64,000 nt of DNA from Flavobacterium foetidum (GTDB lineage: Bacteria; Bacteroidota; Bacteroidia; Flavobacteriales; Flavobacteriaceae): NCBI RefSeq assembly GCF_004634245.1, contig NZ_SJTF01000015.1, positions 81,548 to 145,547 of the forward strand. The letters run 5' to 3'. How positions within the stretch are numbered: the first letter of the stretch is position 1; every line of letters begins with the position of its first letter. The notes below the pieces were generated by a model. That model was not told the origin of the DNA. It made no database searches and was given only the letters and a program-made list of their open reading frames with translations. Positions 50,992 to 59,841 of the stretch are shown here, in pieces. Both the position numbers and the translations under genes were made by a program.

Positions 50992-53157
50992 TTACTTTTT
51001 AACAGCTTCAACCAATTCCAATTCATCTAAATTGACTTTTGAAGTAAAGATGCCATAATTTACAGTTGCTTTGTTTTTTTCGATTAGATCAATACTTCCA
51101 ACAGACCTTCCATCAAGCATTCTTACTCTATCACCAACTTTTAAGATAGGTTTTGGTTTTTCTACAACTGGTTTAAGTTTTTTCTCTTTTTTCTCTTTTC
51201 TAATTTCTTCAACCTTTACTTGAACTTCAGCAATAATTTCTTTTTGTTTTTCAACTTTTGCTTTGACTTCTTTTGGAGTTGCTTTTTTGCGTTTTGAATT
51301 TTCGATTTCGACAATTTTCAAAAATTCACCAATCAATTCTTTTTTATTTTTGTTGTTGAAATATTTTTCAGCAATATCATCAATTTTTTGTCCTATATAT
51401 ATAATCTTTTGGTTGCTGTCGTATAATTCCTGATAGCTTTCCAATTTTTGCTGGATTTTAGTATTGATGGTTTCCATCTTTTTGCTTTCTTCACGAGCAC
51501 GTGTTTCTTCTTCCTTTAGATTCAAAGAAGTTTTTTCGAGCTTCGATCTTTCTTTTTGAAGATTTGCGATAGTTTTATCAAAACGTACTTTTCCAACTTC
51601 GATTTTCTTTTTTGCACGATTAATTAATCCAAACGGAATTCCGTTTTTTTGCGCAACTTCAAAAGTAAAAGAACTTCCTGCCTGACCAAGAGCTAGTTTA
51701 TACATTGGTTCAAGGGTTTTTTCGTCAAACATCATGTTCGCATTCGTTGCATACGGCAATTCGTTTGCAAGAATTTTTAAATTAGCATAATGCGTCGTGA
51801 TAATTCCGAAAGCTTCCCGATGATAAAATTCTTCTAAGAAGATTTCCGCCAAAGCTCCACCCAATTCAGGATCAGACCCTGTACCAAATTCGTCAATCAA
51901 AAACATGGTTTTTCTGTTGCATTTCTTTAAGAAATAATTCATGTTTTTTAATCGATAACTGTAAGTGCTCAAATGATTTTCAATTGACTGATTGTCTCCG
52001 ATATCGGTTAAAATCCTGTCAAACAAAAAAGTTTCGCTTCTTTCGTGAACCGGAATCAAAATTCCGGATTGTAACATCAATTGTAATAATCCTACTGTTT
52101 TTAAGGAAATCGTCTTTCCTCCAGCGTTCGGACCAGAAATTACAATAATCCTGTTTTCTTGTTTTAGTTCAATGGTTTGCGGATGAGTAACTTCCTTTTT
52201 TTGTTTATTGTTCAAATACAAAATTGGATGATACGCTTCTCTAAAGAATAATCTTCTTTCTTCTGTAATTGTAGGTAGAATTCCGTTGATGCGGTTTGCA
52301 TATTTTGCTTTTCCGGCAACGACATCAATATCGCTTAAAAAATCTTGATATTCAATTAATAAAGGAAGATAAGGACGTATTACATTAGATAAATTTTTTA
52401 AGATTCTAGTAATTTCTTCTTTCTCTTCGTATTCTAAATTGGCCAATTCTCTAGAATATTTTAAAGTAGCCTCGGGCTCGATATAAGCAATGCTTCCTGT
52501 TTTTGAACTTCCTAAAATTGAGCCTTTTACCTTGCGTCTATACATGGCCAGAACGGCTAACACTCTCCGATTTTGCACAAAACTTTCTTTGATATCATCT
52601 AAATACCCCAAGCTGTTGTACTGTGTTAAAGCTACACCAAAACTTTGGTTTACTTTACCGCGAACCAAATTCATATTCTGTCGAATTCCAGCTAAAGCAG
52701 GAGAGGCGTTATCTTTTATTTCTCCGTATTTATCGACAATCGCGTCAATTGCAGCAATAATATCTTTTGTTAATTCTACTTTTGAAGCTCTTGCATTTAA
52801 GTTCGGATAATAATCGTCGAATTTTTTTAAGAAATTCAATAAAACATTTGTTGTTGCAGAAAGATTGGCAATTTTTCTAAAACTTCCAACTTCTAGAAAA
52901 CTGTCTTCGATGGCAAGAAACTTTATTTCGTGCGTGATAGCGTCAAATCCGTGATTCGGAATGGCGTTGTTATTTTGAAAAGAAGATACATACTCTGATG
53001 TCTGCATCAAAGCTTGCATCAATTGTTCTTTATCTCTATATGGTTTTATTTCTAAAGCTTTTTCTTTTCCAATATCAGTGTTGCATCCATCTGAAATGGT
53101 TTCTAGTACGGTTGGAAATTGTAAGTCTTGTAATGTTTTTTCGGTAATACTGATCAT
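50992..53157 (-). CDS. mutS2: Endonuclease MutS2-type protein lacking the Smr domain
   Basis: The 721-aa product has the MutS2 layout: N-terminal helical clamp region (about 1-300), ATPase with Walker A GPNAGGKTISLK (about 344-355) and DEFGTGSDPELGG Walker B, then a long coiled-coil and a KOW-like end (KVGDRVRMLDGRSVGSIDLI). MutS2 proteins such as Bacillus YshD (about 785 aa) end in an Smr nuclease domain; here the protein stops before that domain. I think this shortened form is usual in Bacteroidota, but cannot verify it. It would suppress homologous recombination or act on collided ribosomes. It diverges from ung. Confidence 0.9.
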   Translation of the reverse strand: MISITEKTLQDLQFPTVLETISDGCNTDIGKEKALEIKPYRDKEQLMQALMQTSEYVSSFQNNNAIPNHGFDAITHEIKFLAIEDSFLEVGSFRKIANLSATTNVLLNFLKKFDDYYPNLNARASKVELTKDIIAAIDAIVDKYGEIKDNASPALAGIRQNMNLVRGKVNQSFGVALTQYNSLGYLDDIKESFVQNRRVLAVLAMYRRKVKGSILGSSKTGSIAYIEPEATLKYSRELANLEYEEKEEITRILKNLSNVIRPYLPLLIEYQDFLSDIDVVAGKAKYANRINGILPTITEERRLFFREAYHPILYLNNKQKKEVTHPQTIELKQENRIIVISGPNAGGKTISLKTVGLLQLMLQSGILIPVHERSETFLFDRILTDIGDNQSIENHLSTYSYRLKNMNYFLKKCNRKTMFLIDEFGTGSDPELGGALAEIFLEEFYHREAFGIITTHYANLKILANELPYATNANMMFDEKTLEPMYKLALGQAGSSFTFEVAQKNGIPFGLINRAKKKIEVGKVRFDKTIANLQKERSKLEKTSLNLKEEETRAREESKKMETINTKIQQKLESYQELYDSNQKIIYIGQKIDDIAEKYFNNKNKKELIGEFLKIVEIENSKRKKATPKEVKAKVEKQKEIIAEVQVKVEEIRKEKKEKKLKPVVEKPKPILKVGDRVRMLDGRSVGSIDLIEKNKATVNYGIFTSKVNLDELELVEAVKK

Positions 53158-53274
53158 TTAATTTCTTTATGAAAGTAAAGGCAAAAGTACAAAAACATTA
53201 TGATTGAAATCTAAATTTATGTCTCTATAAATATGATTTTTAGTATTAATTTCTGAAATTCGCAAAAAAAAGTT

Positions 53275-53940
53275 ATGGACGTAAAAATGCATTCTTCTTG
53301 GAAACCTGTTTTGCATGAAGAATTTGAAAAACCATATTTCAAAGATTTAATTGAATTTGTAAAATCAGAATACACAACAAAAGTTTGTTATCCAAAAGGA
53401 AATCAGATTTTTTCGGCTTTTGATCACTGTCATTTTGATCAGGTAAAAGTGGTTATTATTGGGCAAGATCCTTACCACGGTCCAAATCAGGCCAACGGAC
53501 TGTGTTTTTCTGTTAATGACGGAATTCCGTTTCCGCCTTCTTTATATAATATTTTTAGAGAAATTGAAATTGATCTGGGGAAACCAATGCCAAAAACTGG
53601 GAATTTAGAGCGTTGGGCCGATCAGGGTGTTTTCCTTTTAAATGCTACTTTAACCGTAAGACAATCTGAAGCAGGAAGTCATCAAGGAAAAGGTTGGGAA
53701 AAATTTACTGATGCCGTTATCAAAAAAATTTCATCAGAATCTGAAAATGTTGTTTTTTTACTGTGGGGTGGCTTCGCTCAAAAGAAATCTTCTTTGATTG
53801 ACGCTTCAAAACATCATATTTTAAAATCTGGACATCCTTCGCCTTTGAGTGCTAATAGAGGTTTTTGGTTTGGAAACAAACACTTTAGTCAAACCAATGA
53901 ATTCTTAAAATCGAAAGGATTGAAAGAAATTGAGTGGTAG
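53275..53940 (+). CDS. ung: Uracil-DNA glycosylase
   Basis: The 221-aa family 1 enzyme removes uracil from DNA. Catalytic GQDPYHGPNQANGLCFSV (63-80) with Asp65 and His68, a HPSPLSANRGF motif near 187 with its catalytic His, and normal length. The start at 53275 (MDVKMHSSWKP) fits. It diverges from mutS2 with a 117-bp gap. Confidence 0.96.
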   Translation: MDVKMHSSWKPVLHEEFEKPYFKDLIEFVKSEYTTKVCYPKGNQIFSAFDHCHFDQVKVVIIGQDPYHGPNQANGLCFSVNDGIPFPPSLYNIFREIEIDLGKPMPKTGNLERWADQGVFLLNATLTVRQSEAGSHQGKGWEKFTDAVIKKISSESENVVFLLWGGFAQKKSSLIDASKHHILKSGHPSPLSANRGFWFGNKHFSQTNEFLKSKGLKEIEW

Positions 53941-53967
53941 CTTTTTTTTAAGTGACAAAGTTTTAGA

Positions 53968-54008
53968 GTGACAAAGGGACAAAGGAAAATGCTTTGTGCC
54001 TTTGTGTC
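53968..54008 (+). terminator. Terminator-like hairpin after ung
   Basis: Imperfect stem between ACAAAGGGACAAAG and CTTTGTGCCTTTGT, about 30 bp after the ung stop, with A/T-rich flanks. No strong T-run follows. Confidence 0.45.
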
Positions 54009-54075
54009 TTTACCAGAATAAAAAAAAATCTTCTGAATCTGCAAAATCTGCGAGAGACAAAAGATTTAGTTTATA

Positions 54076-54450
54076 TTATTTTTTTATAATTTCTTCTAAG
54101 ACTGCTTTCTTTTCGTAGTTGGTCACTTTCAAGATTATCTCCTTATTATGAATGGTCTTTCCTTCAATAATATATAATTTTCCTCCTTTAGAAGGAACAT
54201 TGCTCTGATCAAAATCGACATCTCCATAAGTTAATGTATTCTTGATGTCTTCTGTAGTAATCCATTTTTCGTTCAAAACCTGCGTTGCTTTAGGAGAATA
54301 CTCAAATGGTTTTGTTCTAAGATTGTTTAAAACTCTGGCATTTGGAAAATAATTGCAGCGGGTGTCTTTGCCTAGAAAAAAGCCTGATACGATAAAACAG
54401 CCCATTACGAGACCAATCAAATAATACGCAAAACGGTGTACGAACTTCAT
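54076..54450 (-). CDS. DUF4258-like protein with N-terminal membrane anchor
   Basis: The product is about 124 aa from MKFVHRFAY, with one membrane helix (about 5-28) and a short domain containing ITTEDIKNTLTYGDVDFDQSN and GGKLYIIEG. I associate this with DUF4258. The ATG at 54450 is preferred to that at 54468, which would add six lysine-rich residues. It lies 36 bp after the alanine dehydrogenase gene (reading on the minus strand) and is probably cotranscribed. Role unknown. Confidence 0.65.
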   Translation of the reverse strand: MKFVHRFAYYLIGLVMGCFIVSGFFLGKDTRCNYFPNARVLNNLRTKPFEYSPKATQVLNEKWITTEDIKNTLTYGDVDFDQSNVPSKGGKLYIIEGKTIHNKEIILKVTNYEKKAVLEEIIKK

Positions 54451-54486
54451 GAAATATTTTTTTTGCAAAGGTACATTAAAGTTCCT

Positions 54487-55686
54487 TTAGAAAACAAGTA
54501 AATTAATATCGTTATCAGGCAAATCAAACCAGTCGCCAATGGCTTTGTTTGTTAAGATTCCGTGATAAAGATAAATTCCGTTTTTGAGTCCTTTGTTACA
54601 TCTGATGGCACTTTCTATTCCGCCATCTTCAGCAATTTGATGCAAATACGGAGTTAATATGTTACTTATTGATAACGAAGCAGTTTTGGAATATCGCGAA
54701 GGAATATTTGGAACACAATAATGTAGAACATTATTTTTAATAAAAGTTGGTTTTTCGTGAGTAGTAACTTCTGAAGTTTCAAAACAACCTCCCATATCGA
54801 TACTGACATCAACAATTACGGCGCCTTTTTTCATATGTTCAACCATAGTTTCGCTCACGACAATCGGACATCTTTCTTTTCCTCGCATCGCTCCAATGGC
54901 AACATCACAACGTCTTAATGCTTTTAACAGACCTTTTTGTTGTATGGTTGAAGTAAAAATTCTTTGACTAAGATTATTCTGAAGACGCCTTAATTTGGTA
55001 ATCGAATTGTCAAAAACCTTAACGTTTGCTCCAAGTCCAATTGCGGTTTTTGCGGCAAATTCTCCCACGGTTCCAGCTCCTAAAATTACAACTTCTGTCG
55101 GAGGAACTCCAGTAATATTTCCAAACAAAAGTCCTTTTCCGAATTCATTGGTAATCATTAACTCTGCAGCAATCAGTACTGAAGCAGTTCCTGCAATTTC
55201 GCTTAAGGATTTGACAGCCGGATAGGAGCCATCTTCGTCTTTAATATATTCAAAAGCAAGTGCAGTAATTTTTTTCTGCGCTAATGCTTCGAAGTATTCT
55301 TTCTTTTTGGTTTTAAGCTGAATAGCTGAGATAATAACGGTTTCAGGATTTATCATTTCGATTTCTGCCAAAGTCGGAGGTTCAACCTTTAAAAGAAACG
55401 GACAGCCGAAAACTTTTCTAGTGTCTTTTGTAATTTCGGCACCTGCATCGCTGTATTCTTTGTCTGTGTAACTCGAACTCTCACCAGCTCCAGACTCAAT
55501 CATTACCCGATGACCTTCATATGTTAATGAATTAACTGCATCTGGAGTTAAACAAATACGACGTTCCTGATAGCTTGTTTCCTTAGGAATTCCTATAAAA
55601 AGTTCTCTCTTAAAACGTCCAACCTCAAGCTTTTCTTCCTGCGGCAGTAATTGTTGTTTTGTAAATGGAGTTAAGGTTATTGACAT
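54487..55686 (-). CDS. ald: Alanine dehydrogenase
   Basis: The 399-aa NAD-dependent enzyme interconverts alanine and pyruvate plus ammonia. N-terminal IGIPKETSYQERRICLTPDAV (about 32-52) and the Rossmann GAGTVGEFAAK (about 202-212) are typical; VDVSIDMGGCFETSE and HYCVPNIPSRYSKTASLSISN are later conserved blocks. It carries a N-terminal extension of about 30 residues compared with the minimal enzyme, which is common in Bacteroidota. It is part of the minus-strand run from porX, after the GNAT gene (gap 85 bp). Confidence 0.93.
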   Translation of the reverse strand: MSITLTPFTKQQLLPQEEKLEVGRFKRELFIGIPKETSYQERRICLTPDAVNSLTYEGHRVMIESGAGESSSYTDKEYSDAGAEITKDTRKVFGCPFLLKVEPPTLAEIEMINPETVIISAIQLKTKKKEYFEALAQKKITALAFEYIKDEDGSYPAVKSLSEIAGTASVLIAAELMITNEFGKGLLFGNITGVPPTEVVILGAGTVGEFAAKTAIGLGANVKVFDNSITKLRRLQNNLSQRIFTSTIQQKGLLKALRRCDVAIGAMRGKERCPIVVSETMVEHMKKGAVIVDVSIDMGGCFETSEVTTHEKPTFIKNNVLHYCVPNIPSRYSKTASLSISNILTPYLHQIAEDGGIESAIRCNKGLKNGIYLYHGILTNKAIGDWFDLPDNDINLLVF

Positions 55687-55771
55687 GTGATATGCAAAAA
55701 AAATTAAGGGTACAAATTACGTAAAAAGTTTTAAAATTAGTGCAAAAATTCTGCTAATACTTAATTGAATG

Positions 55772-56245
55772 TTAAGATATTTTTTTCTCCATTTTAATGT
55801 CTGCTCGTGCATAAACTCCTTTTTCTAAAGGAATTTCGACAAAACCAAACTTTCTATATAAATGAATTGCAGGAAGCAGAATCGTATTAGAATATAAAAA
55901 AAGATTTTTGATGTTGTTTTCTTTTGCAACATTAATACAATGCTCCAAAAGTTTATTGCCAATTCCCAATCCTTGTGCCTTATCTGAAACGGCCATTTTG
56001 CTTAATTCGAACGTAGAGTCATTGACTTTCATTAAAGATGCTGTCCCGAGAATTTCATTGTTATATGCTGCATAAAAAATCAATCCCCCTTTGTCAATTA
56101 TTTCTTCCTGCGGATTTGAAAGTGTCAATTCATCTTTTTCTTCAACTTTGAAATACTTTGTAAGCCAGGCAATATTTAAGGTTTTGATGTGTTCTTTTAA
56201 ATCTGGAGAAAAGGGAATTATGTTTATATTTTTTTGAGAATTCAT
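55772..56245 (-). CDS. GNAT family N-acetyltransferase
   Basis: The 157-aa product has the GNAT core: SKMAVSDKAQGLGIGNKLLEH (about 80-100) with the acetyl-CoA-binding QGLGIG, then NTILLPAIHLYRKFGFVEI. The substrate is unknown. It lies 36 bp after tsaE and 85 bp before ald. Confidence 0.9.
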   Translation of the reverse strand: MNSQKNINIIPFSPDLKEHIKTLNIAWLTKYFKVEEKDELTLSNPQEEIIDKGGLIFYAAYNNEILGTASLMKVNDSTFELSKMAVSDKAQGLGIGNKLLEHCINVAKENNIKNLFLYSNTILLPAIHLYRKFGFVEIPLEKGVYARADIKMEKKIS

Positions 56246-56281
56246 TTAGGATTTTTTTTTGTCTCTTTTGAGTCTAATATT

Positions 56282-56689
56282 TTAATTTAGTTTTAACTCT
56301 CTTTTTCCATCTTCCAATAATGCAATATTTATGGTTGAGTATTCTTCTGGAAGCAGGGTGGCGATTTTTTCCGACCATTCAATAAAACACCAATTTCCAG
56401 AATACAGATAATCATCAACGCCCATATCCAACGCTTCTGTTTCATTCTTTATTCTGTAGAAATCAAAATGATAAACCTTTTTGCCTTCGGGAATTTGGTA
56501 TTCGTTTACTAGCGAAAAAGTAGGACTGCTGGTGGCATCTTTAACTCCTAAAGTTTTGCACAATTGCTTGATTAGTGTCGTTTTTCCAACTCCCATTTCT
56601 CCATTAAAAAGGATTATTTTGTTTGGGTTTGAAGTGATAATCTGCTCGGCAGTTTGCTGAATTTCGTCTAATGAAAAAATGATATTCAT
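56282..56689 (-). CDS. tsaE: tRNA threonylcarbamoyladenosine biosynthesis protein TsaE
   Basis: The product is about 135 aa. P-loop GEMGVGKTTLIKQL (about 29-42), SSPTFSLVNEY and the Walker-B-like HFDFYRI are the marks of TsaE, the ATPase that works with TsaB and TsaD on t6A37 of tRNA. The start at 56689 (MNIIF) is preferred to 56728, which lies in the arm of the inverted repeat. The Sua5-type gene at 43.8 kb belongs to the same pathway. tsaE next to porX and ald is a recurrent order in this group. Confidence 0.93.
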   Translation of the reverse strand: MNIIFSLDEIQQTAEQIITSNPNKIILFNGEMGVGKTTLIKQLCKTLGVKDATSSPTFSLVNEYQIPEGKKVYHFDFYRIKNETEALDMGVDDYLYSGNWCFIEWSEKIATLLPEEYSTINIALLEDGKRELKLN

Positions 56690-56710
56690 TGTGTGTGTAT
56701 TTTTGCTACG

Positions 56711-56781
56711 AATTTCACAAATTTTCACGAATAAAATTTACTTTTTGGCTTAAAAATAAATCTGTGAAAATTTGTGAAATT
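56711..56781. repeat. 18-bp perfect inverted repeat
   Basis: Arms AATTTCACAAATTTTCAC (56711-56728) and its exact complement (56764-56781), 35 nt apart. It lies between porX and tsaE, which read the same way, so it may be a weak internal terminator or an mRNA structure. Confidence 0.85.
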
Positions 56782-56793
56782 GGCGGCAATATT

Positions 56794-58347
56794 CTATTTC
56801 GGATTGAAGACTAAGAACGGAATAATCATTTCTTCTAACGAAATTCCGCCATGCTGATAAGTATTTTTATAATAACTTACATAGTGATTGTAATTGTTTA
56901 CATAAGCCAGAAAAAAATCATTTTTGGCAAAAATAAACGAACTACTCATATTGATTGCAGGCAATCCTAGTGTTTTAGGGTCTTTTACAACATAAACATC
57001 TTTTTGCTCGTATGTCAAGCTGCGTCCGGTTTTGTAGCGTAAGTTTAAGCTGGTGTTTTTGTCACCCACAACTTTCGACGGATTTTTGACATTTATGGTT
57101 CCGTGATCTGTCGTTAATATAAGCTTGAAACCTAGCAACTGCGCTTGCTGAATAATTTCGAGCAAAGGAGAATTTTTAAACCAACTTAAGGTTAAGGAGC
57201 GATAAGCTTTGTCGTCTGAAGCTAATTCCTTAACAACTTCCATTTCGGTTTTAGCATGCGAAAGCATATCCACAAAATTGTAGACAACAGTTACCAAATC
57301 ATTTCCTTTTAAGGCTTTGAAGTTTTCTGCCAATTTTTTTCCGCCTGCATAGTTTGTGATTTTAAAATAATCTTCCTTAATATTTAAGCCAAGACGTTTC
57401 AGCTGAGCAGAAAGGAATTCGGCTTCGTAAAGATTTTTTCCACCTTCCTCGACATCGTTTTTCCAATACTGCGGAAATTGTTTTTCCATTTCCAACGGCA
57501 TAAGCCCAGAAAAAATAGAGTTTCTCGCGTATTGCGTAGCGGTAGGCAGAATAGAGAAGTACGGAACTTCCTTTTCGAGTTTGTAATAATTTGAAATTAC
57601 AGTTTCGAATGACTTCCACTGGTCGTAACGAAGATTGTCGATTACTACAAAAAGCACTGGTTTGTCTTTCTTTTTAATTTCAGGAACAACCAATTCCTTA
57701 AACAAAGTATTTGACATGATTGGTTTTTCAGCTTTTGGAGCAAACCAGTCTTCATAATTTCTTTCAATATATTTACCAAATTGCGAATTTGCTTCTACCT
57801 TCTGAGATTCAAGTATTTCAATCATTGCTTGGTCATTGATATCTTCAAGCTTTAATTCCCAGAAAAGCAATTTTTTATACAATTCAATCCAATCTTCGTA
57901 CGAATTGACCATTGCGAGTTCCATTGCAATTTTTCTAAATTCTTTCTGATAATCCAATGTGGTTTTTTCTGTAATCAGTCTAGAATCGTCAAGGTTTTTT
58001 TTCAGACTCAGCAAAATCTGATTTGGATTTACAGGTTTAATTAGATAATCGGCGATTTTAGAACCAATTGCTTCTTCCATAATGTATTCTTCCTCGCTTT
58101 TGGTAATCATAATCATCGGAATGGCAGATTTTTTCTCTTTCATTTCAGAAAGGGTTTCCAAACCGCTCATTCCTGGCATGTTTTCATCTAGAAAAACAAT
58201 GTCAAAATTCTCTTCTTCAAATAATGCCACCGCATCAAGACCATTATTGCAGGTTGTTACGCTGTAGTTTTTCTTTTCAAGAAATAATATATGTGGTTTC
58301 AAAAGATCGATTTCATCATCGACCCAAAGTATTTTTATTTTATCCAT
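56794..58347 (-). CDS. porX: PorX-type response regulator with PglZ (alkaline-phosphatase-like) domain
   Basis: The 517-aa product has an N-terminal receiver (D10, D11, phospho-acceptor D54 in IVFLDENMPGM) and, after a helical linker, a PglZ-type phosphatase domain (about 215-510, with FVVIDNLRYDQWKSFE and LTTDHGTINV carrying metal ligands). This architecture is PorX, which with PorY and SigP controls type IX secretion in Porphyromonas and related bacteria; PglZ of PorX hydrolyses linear oligonucleotides. PorY is not in the window. It is the first gene of the run down to 54076. It is divergent from the HD-domain gene. Confidence 0.93.
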   Translation of the reverse strand: MDKIKILWVDDEIDLLKPHILFLEKKNYSVTTCNNGLDAVALFEEENFDIVFLDENMPGMSGLETLSEMKEKKSAIPMIMITKSEEEYIMEEAIGSKIADYLIKPVNPNQILLSLKKNLDDSRLITEKTTLDYQKEFRKIAMELAMVNSYEDWIELYKKLLFWELKLEDINDQAMIEILESQKVEANSQFGKYIERNYEDWFAPKAEKPIMSNTLFKELVVPEIKKKDKPVLFVVIDNLRYDQWKSFETVISNYYKLEKEVPYFSILPTATQYARNSIFSGLMPLEMEKQFPQYWKNDVEEGGKNLYEAEFLSAQLKRLGLNIKEDYFKITNYAGGKKLAENFKALKGNDLVTVVYNFVDMLSHAKTEMEVVKELASDDKAYRSLTLSWFKNSPLLEIIQQAQLLGFKLILTTDHGTINVKNPSKVVGDKNTSLNLRYKTGRSLTYEQKDVYVVKDPKTLGLPAINMSSSFIFAKNDFFLAYVNNYNHYVSYYKNTYQHGGISLEEMIIPFLVFNPK

Positions 58348-58540
58348 AAATCAATTTAATTTTACTGCAATTTAAAGCTATAGAACTTAAAAAGTATTAA
58401 AAATAGTATAAAATTATCTAAGATTTATACTGATTTTTATTTGAATTTTACTTTTTTGAGAAACAGCACACTGATAACCAAAATTATTCGTTATCTCATT
58501 TTTAAACAAAAAAACACCAAACTCTTTATAGTTATTTACT

Positions 58541-58548
58541 TATATTTG
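58541..58548 (+). promoter_or_regulatory. Bacteroidota-type -7 box of the HD-domain gene
   Basis: TATATTTG fits TAnnTTTG exactly and lies 25 bp before the GTG at 58573. The short leader argues that translation starts at that GTG, not at an upstream in-frame TTG. Confidence 0.55.
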
Positions 58549-58572
58549 TTGACCAAAAAAAATAACCTAGTA

Positions 58573-59802
58573 GTGACTCAAATTAACAAGTTAAAAATAT
58601 TCAATGACCCCATATACGGCTTTATTACGATTCCGAACGAGCTTATTTATGATTTAATCCAGCATCCTTATTTTCAGCGTTTGCGTCGTATTTCCCAAAT
58701 GGGACTTTCGTATTTGGTATATCCAGGAGCAAATCATACACGTTTTCATCACGCTCTAGGTTGCATGCATTTGATGCAGAAGGCAGTAGATACGCTTCGT
58801 TTTAAAGGTGTTGCCATTTCGAGTGATGAAGAATGTGCATTATTGATAGCGATTCTATTGCATGACATAGGCCATGGTCCTTTTTCTCATGCAATGGAAA
58901 GAAGTATTGTAGAAGATGTTCACCATGAAGCGATTTCGCTTTTGTTTATGAATCAGTTAAACGAAGAATTTGATGGAAAGTTAAGTCTTGCTATACAGGT
59001 TTTTAAAGGTGAATATCACAGGAAATTCATGTTGCAGCTGATTTCTAGTCAGCTAGACATGGACCGAATGGATTATTTAAAAAGAGACAGTTTTTATACT
59101 GGAGTGGCAGAAGGAAATGTCAATTCTGAACGATTGATCCAGATGATGAATGTAGTAGATGATGTTTTGGTGATAGAAGAAAAAGGAATTTACTCGGTAG
59201 AAAAATTTCTGCTTTCAAGAAGGTTGATGTATTGGCAAGCTTATCTGCATAAAACCAGTCTAGTTGCTGAATTGATTTTGATGAAAGTTTTAAAAAGAGC
59301 AAAAGAGCTTACTCTAAAGGGAATTGCGCTTCCGTGTAGTGAACCGCTTTCTTATTTTATGAATAACAAAGTGACGCTAGACGACTTTGATGCTTCAAAA
59401 CTGGAGCGTTTTTCTCAACTTGACGATTTTGACATTATAAGTGCTTTGAAGGCTTGGCAGCGACAAGATGATTTTGTTCTTAAAACACTATGCAAAATGA
59501 TTATCAACAGAGATTTGCTTAAGATAAAAATGAGTGCCGAAAAAATCCCGATGGAAGAATCTCAGGCTTTAAAAGAAGAGTTTGCAGAAATGCATCACAT
59601 TAGTCAGTTAGAGGCAGGATATTTCATATTTCGTGGGAAAATTAAGAATCAGGCCTATAGTAAAGAAGCAGAACCTATAAGAATATTAAAAAAAGATAGA
59701 ACAATTGAAGATGTTGTTGAAGCTTCTGATCAGCTGAATTTGAAATCGTTATCTAAATTGGTAACAAAATATTATATCTGTTTTCCAAAACAACTTATCT
59801 AA
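58573..59802 (+). CDS. HD domain phosphohydrolase (dGTPase/SAMHD1-like)
   Basis: The product is about 409 aa. NDPIYGFITIP near the start, RLRRISQMGLSYLVYPGANHTRFHHALGC, and HDIGHGPFSHAMER carry the HD metal ligands; LISSQLDMDRMDYLKRDSFYTG gives the distal Asp. This pattern is that of SAMHD1/dGTPase-like phosphohydrolases, probably acting on a nucleotide. The start is uncertain: an in-frame TTG at 58441 would add 44 residues, including an improbable basic and hydrophobic stretch. GTG at 58573, 25 bp after a TAnnTTTG box, is preferred. Confidence 0.85.
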   Translation: MTQINKLKIFNDPIYGFITIPNELIYDLIQHPYFQRLRRISQMGLSYLVYPGANHTRFHHALGCMHLMQKAVDTLRFKGVAISSDEECALLIAILLHDIGHGPFSHAMERSIVEDVHHEAISLLFMNQLNEEFDGKLSLAIQVFKGEYHRKFMLQLISSQLDMDRMDYLKRDSFYTGVAEGNVNSERLIQMMNVVDDVLVIEEKGIYSVEKFLLSRRLMYWQAYLHKTSLVAELILMKVLKRAKELTLKGIALPCSEPLSYFMNNKVTLDDFDASKLERFSQLDDFDIISALKAWQRQDDFVLKTLCKMIINRDLLKIKMSAEKIPMEESQALKEEFAEMHHISQLEAGYFIFRGKIKNQAYSKEAEPIRILKKDRTIEDVVEASDQLNLKSLSKLVTKYYICFPKQLI

Positions 59803-59828
59803 AATTAACATTTAAAACCTATTTTTTA

Positions 59829-59836
59829 TATTTTTG
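59829..59836 (+). promoter_or_regulatory. Possible -7 box before lpxD
   Basis: TATTTTTG fits TAnnTTTG and lies only 5 bp before the lpxD ATG at 59842. If used, transcription would start at or just after the ATG, giving a leaderless message. Confidence 0.35.
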
Positions 59837-59841
59837 TCGCG

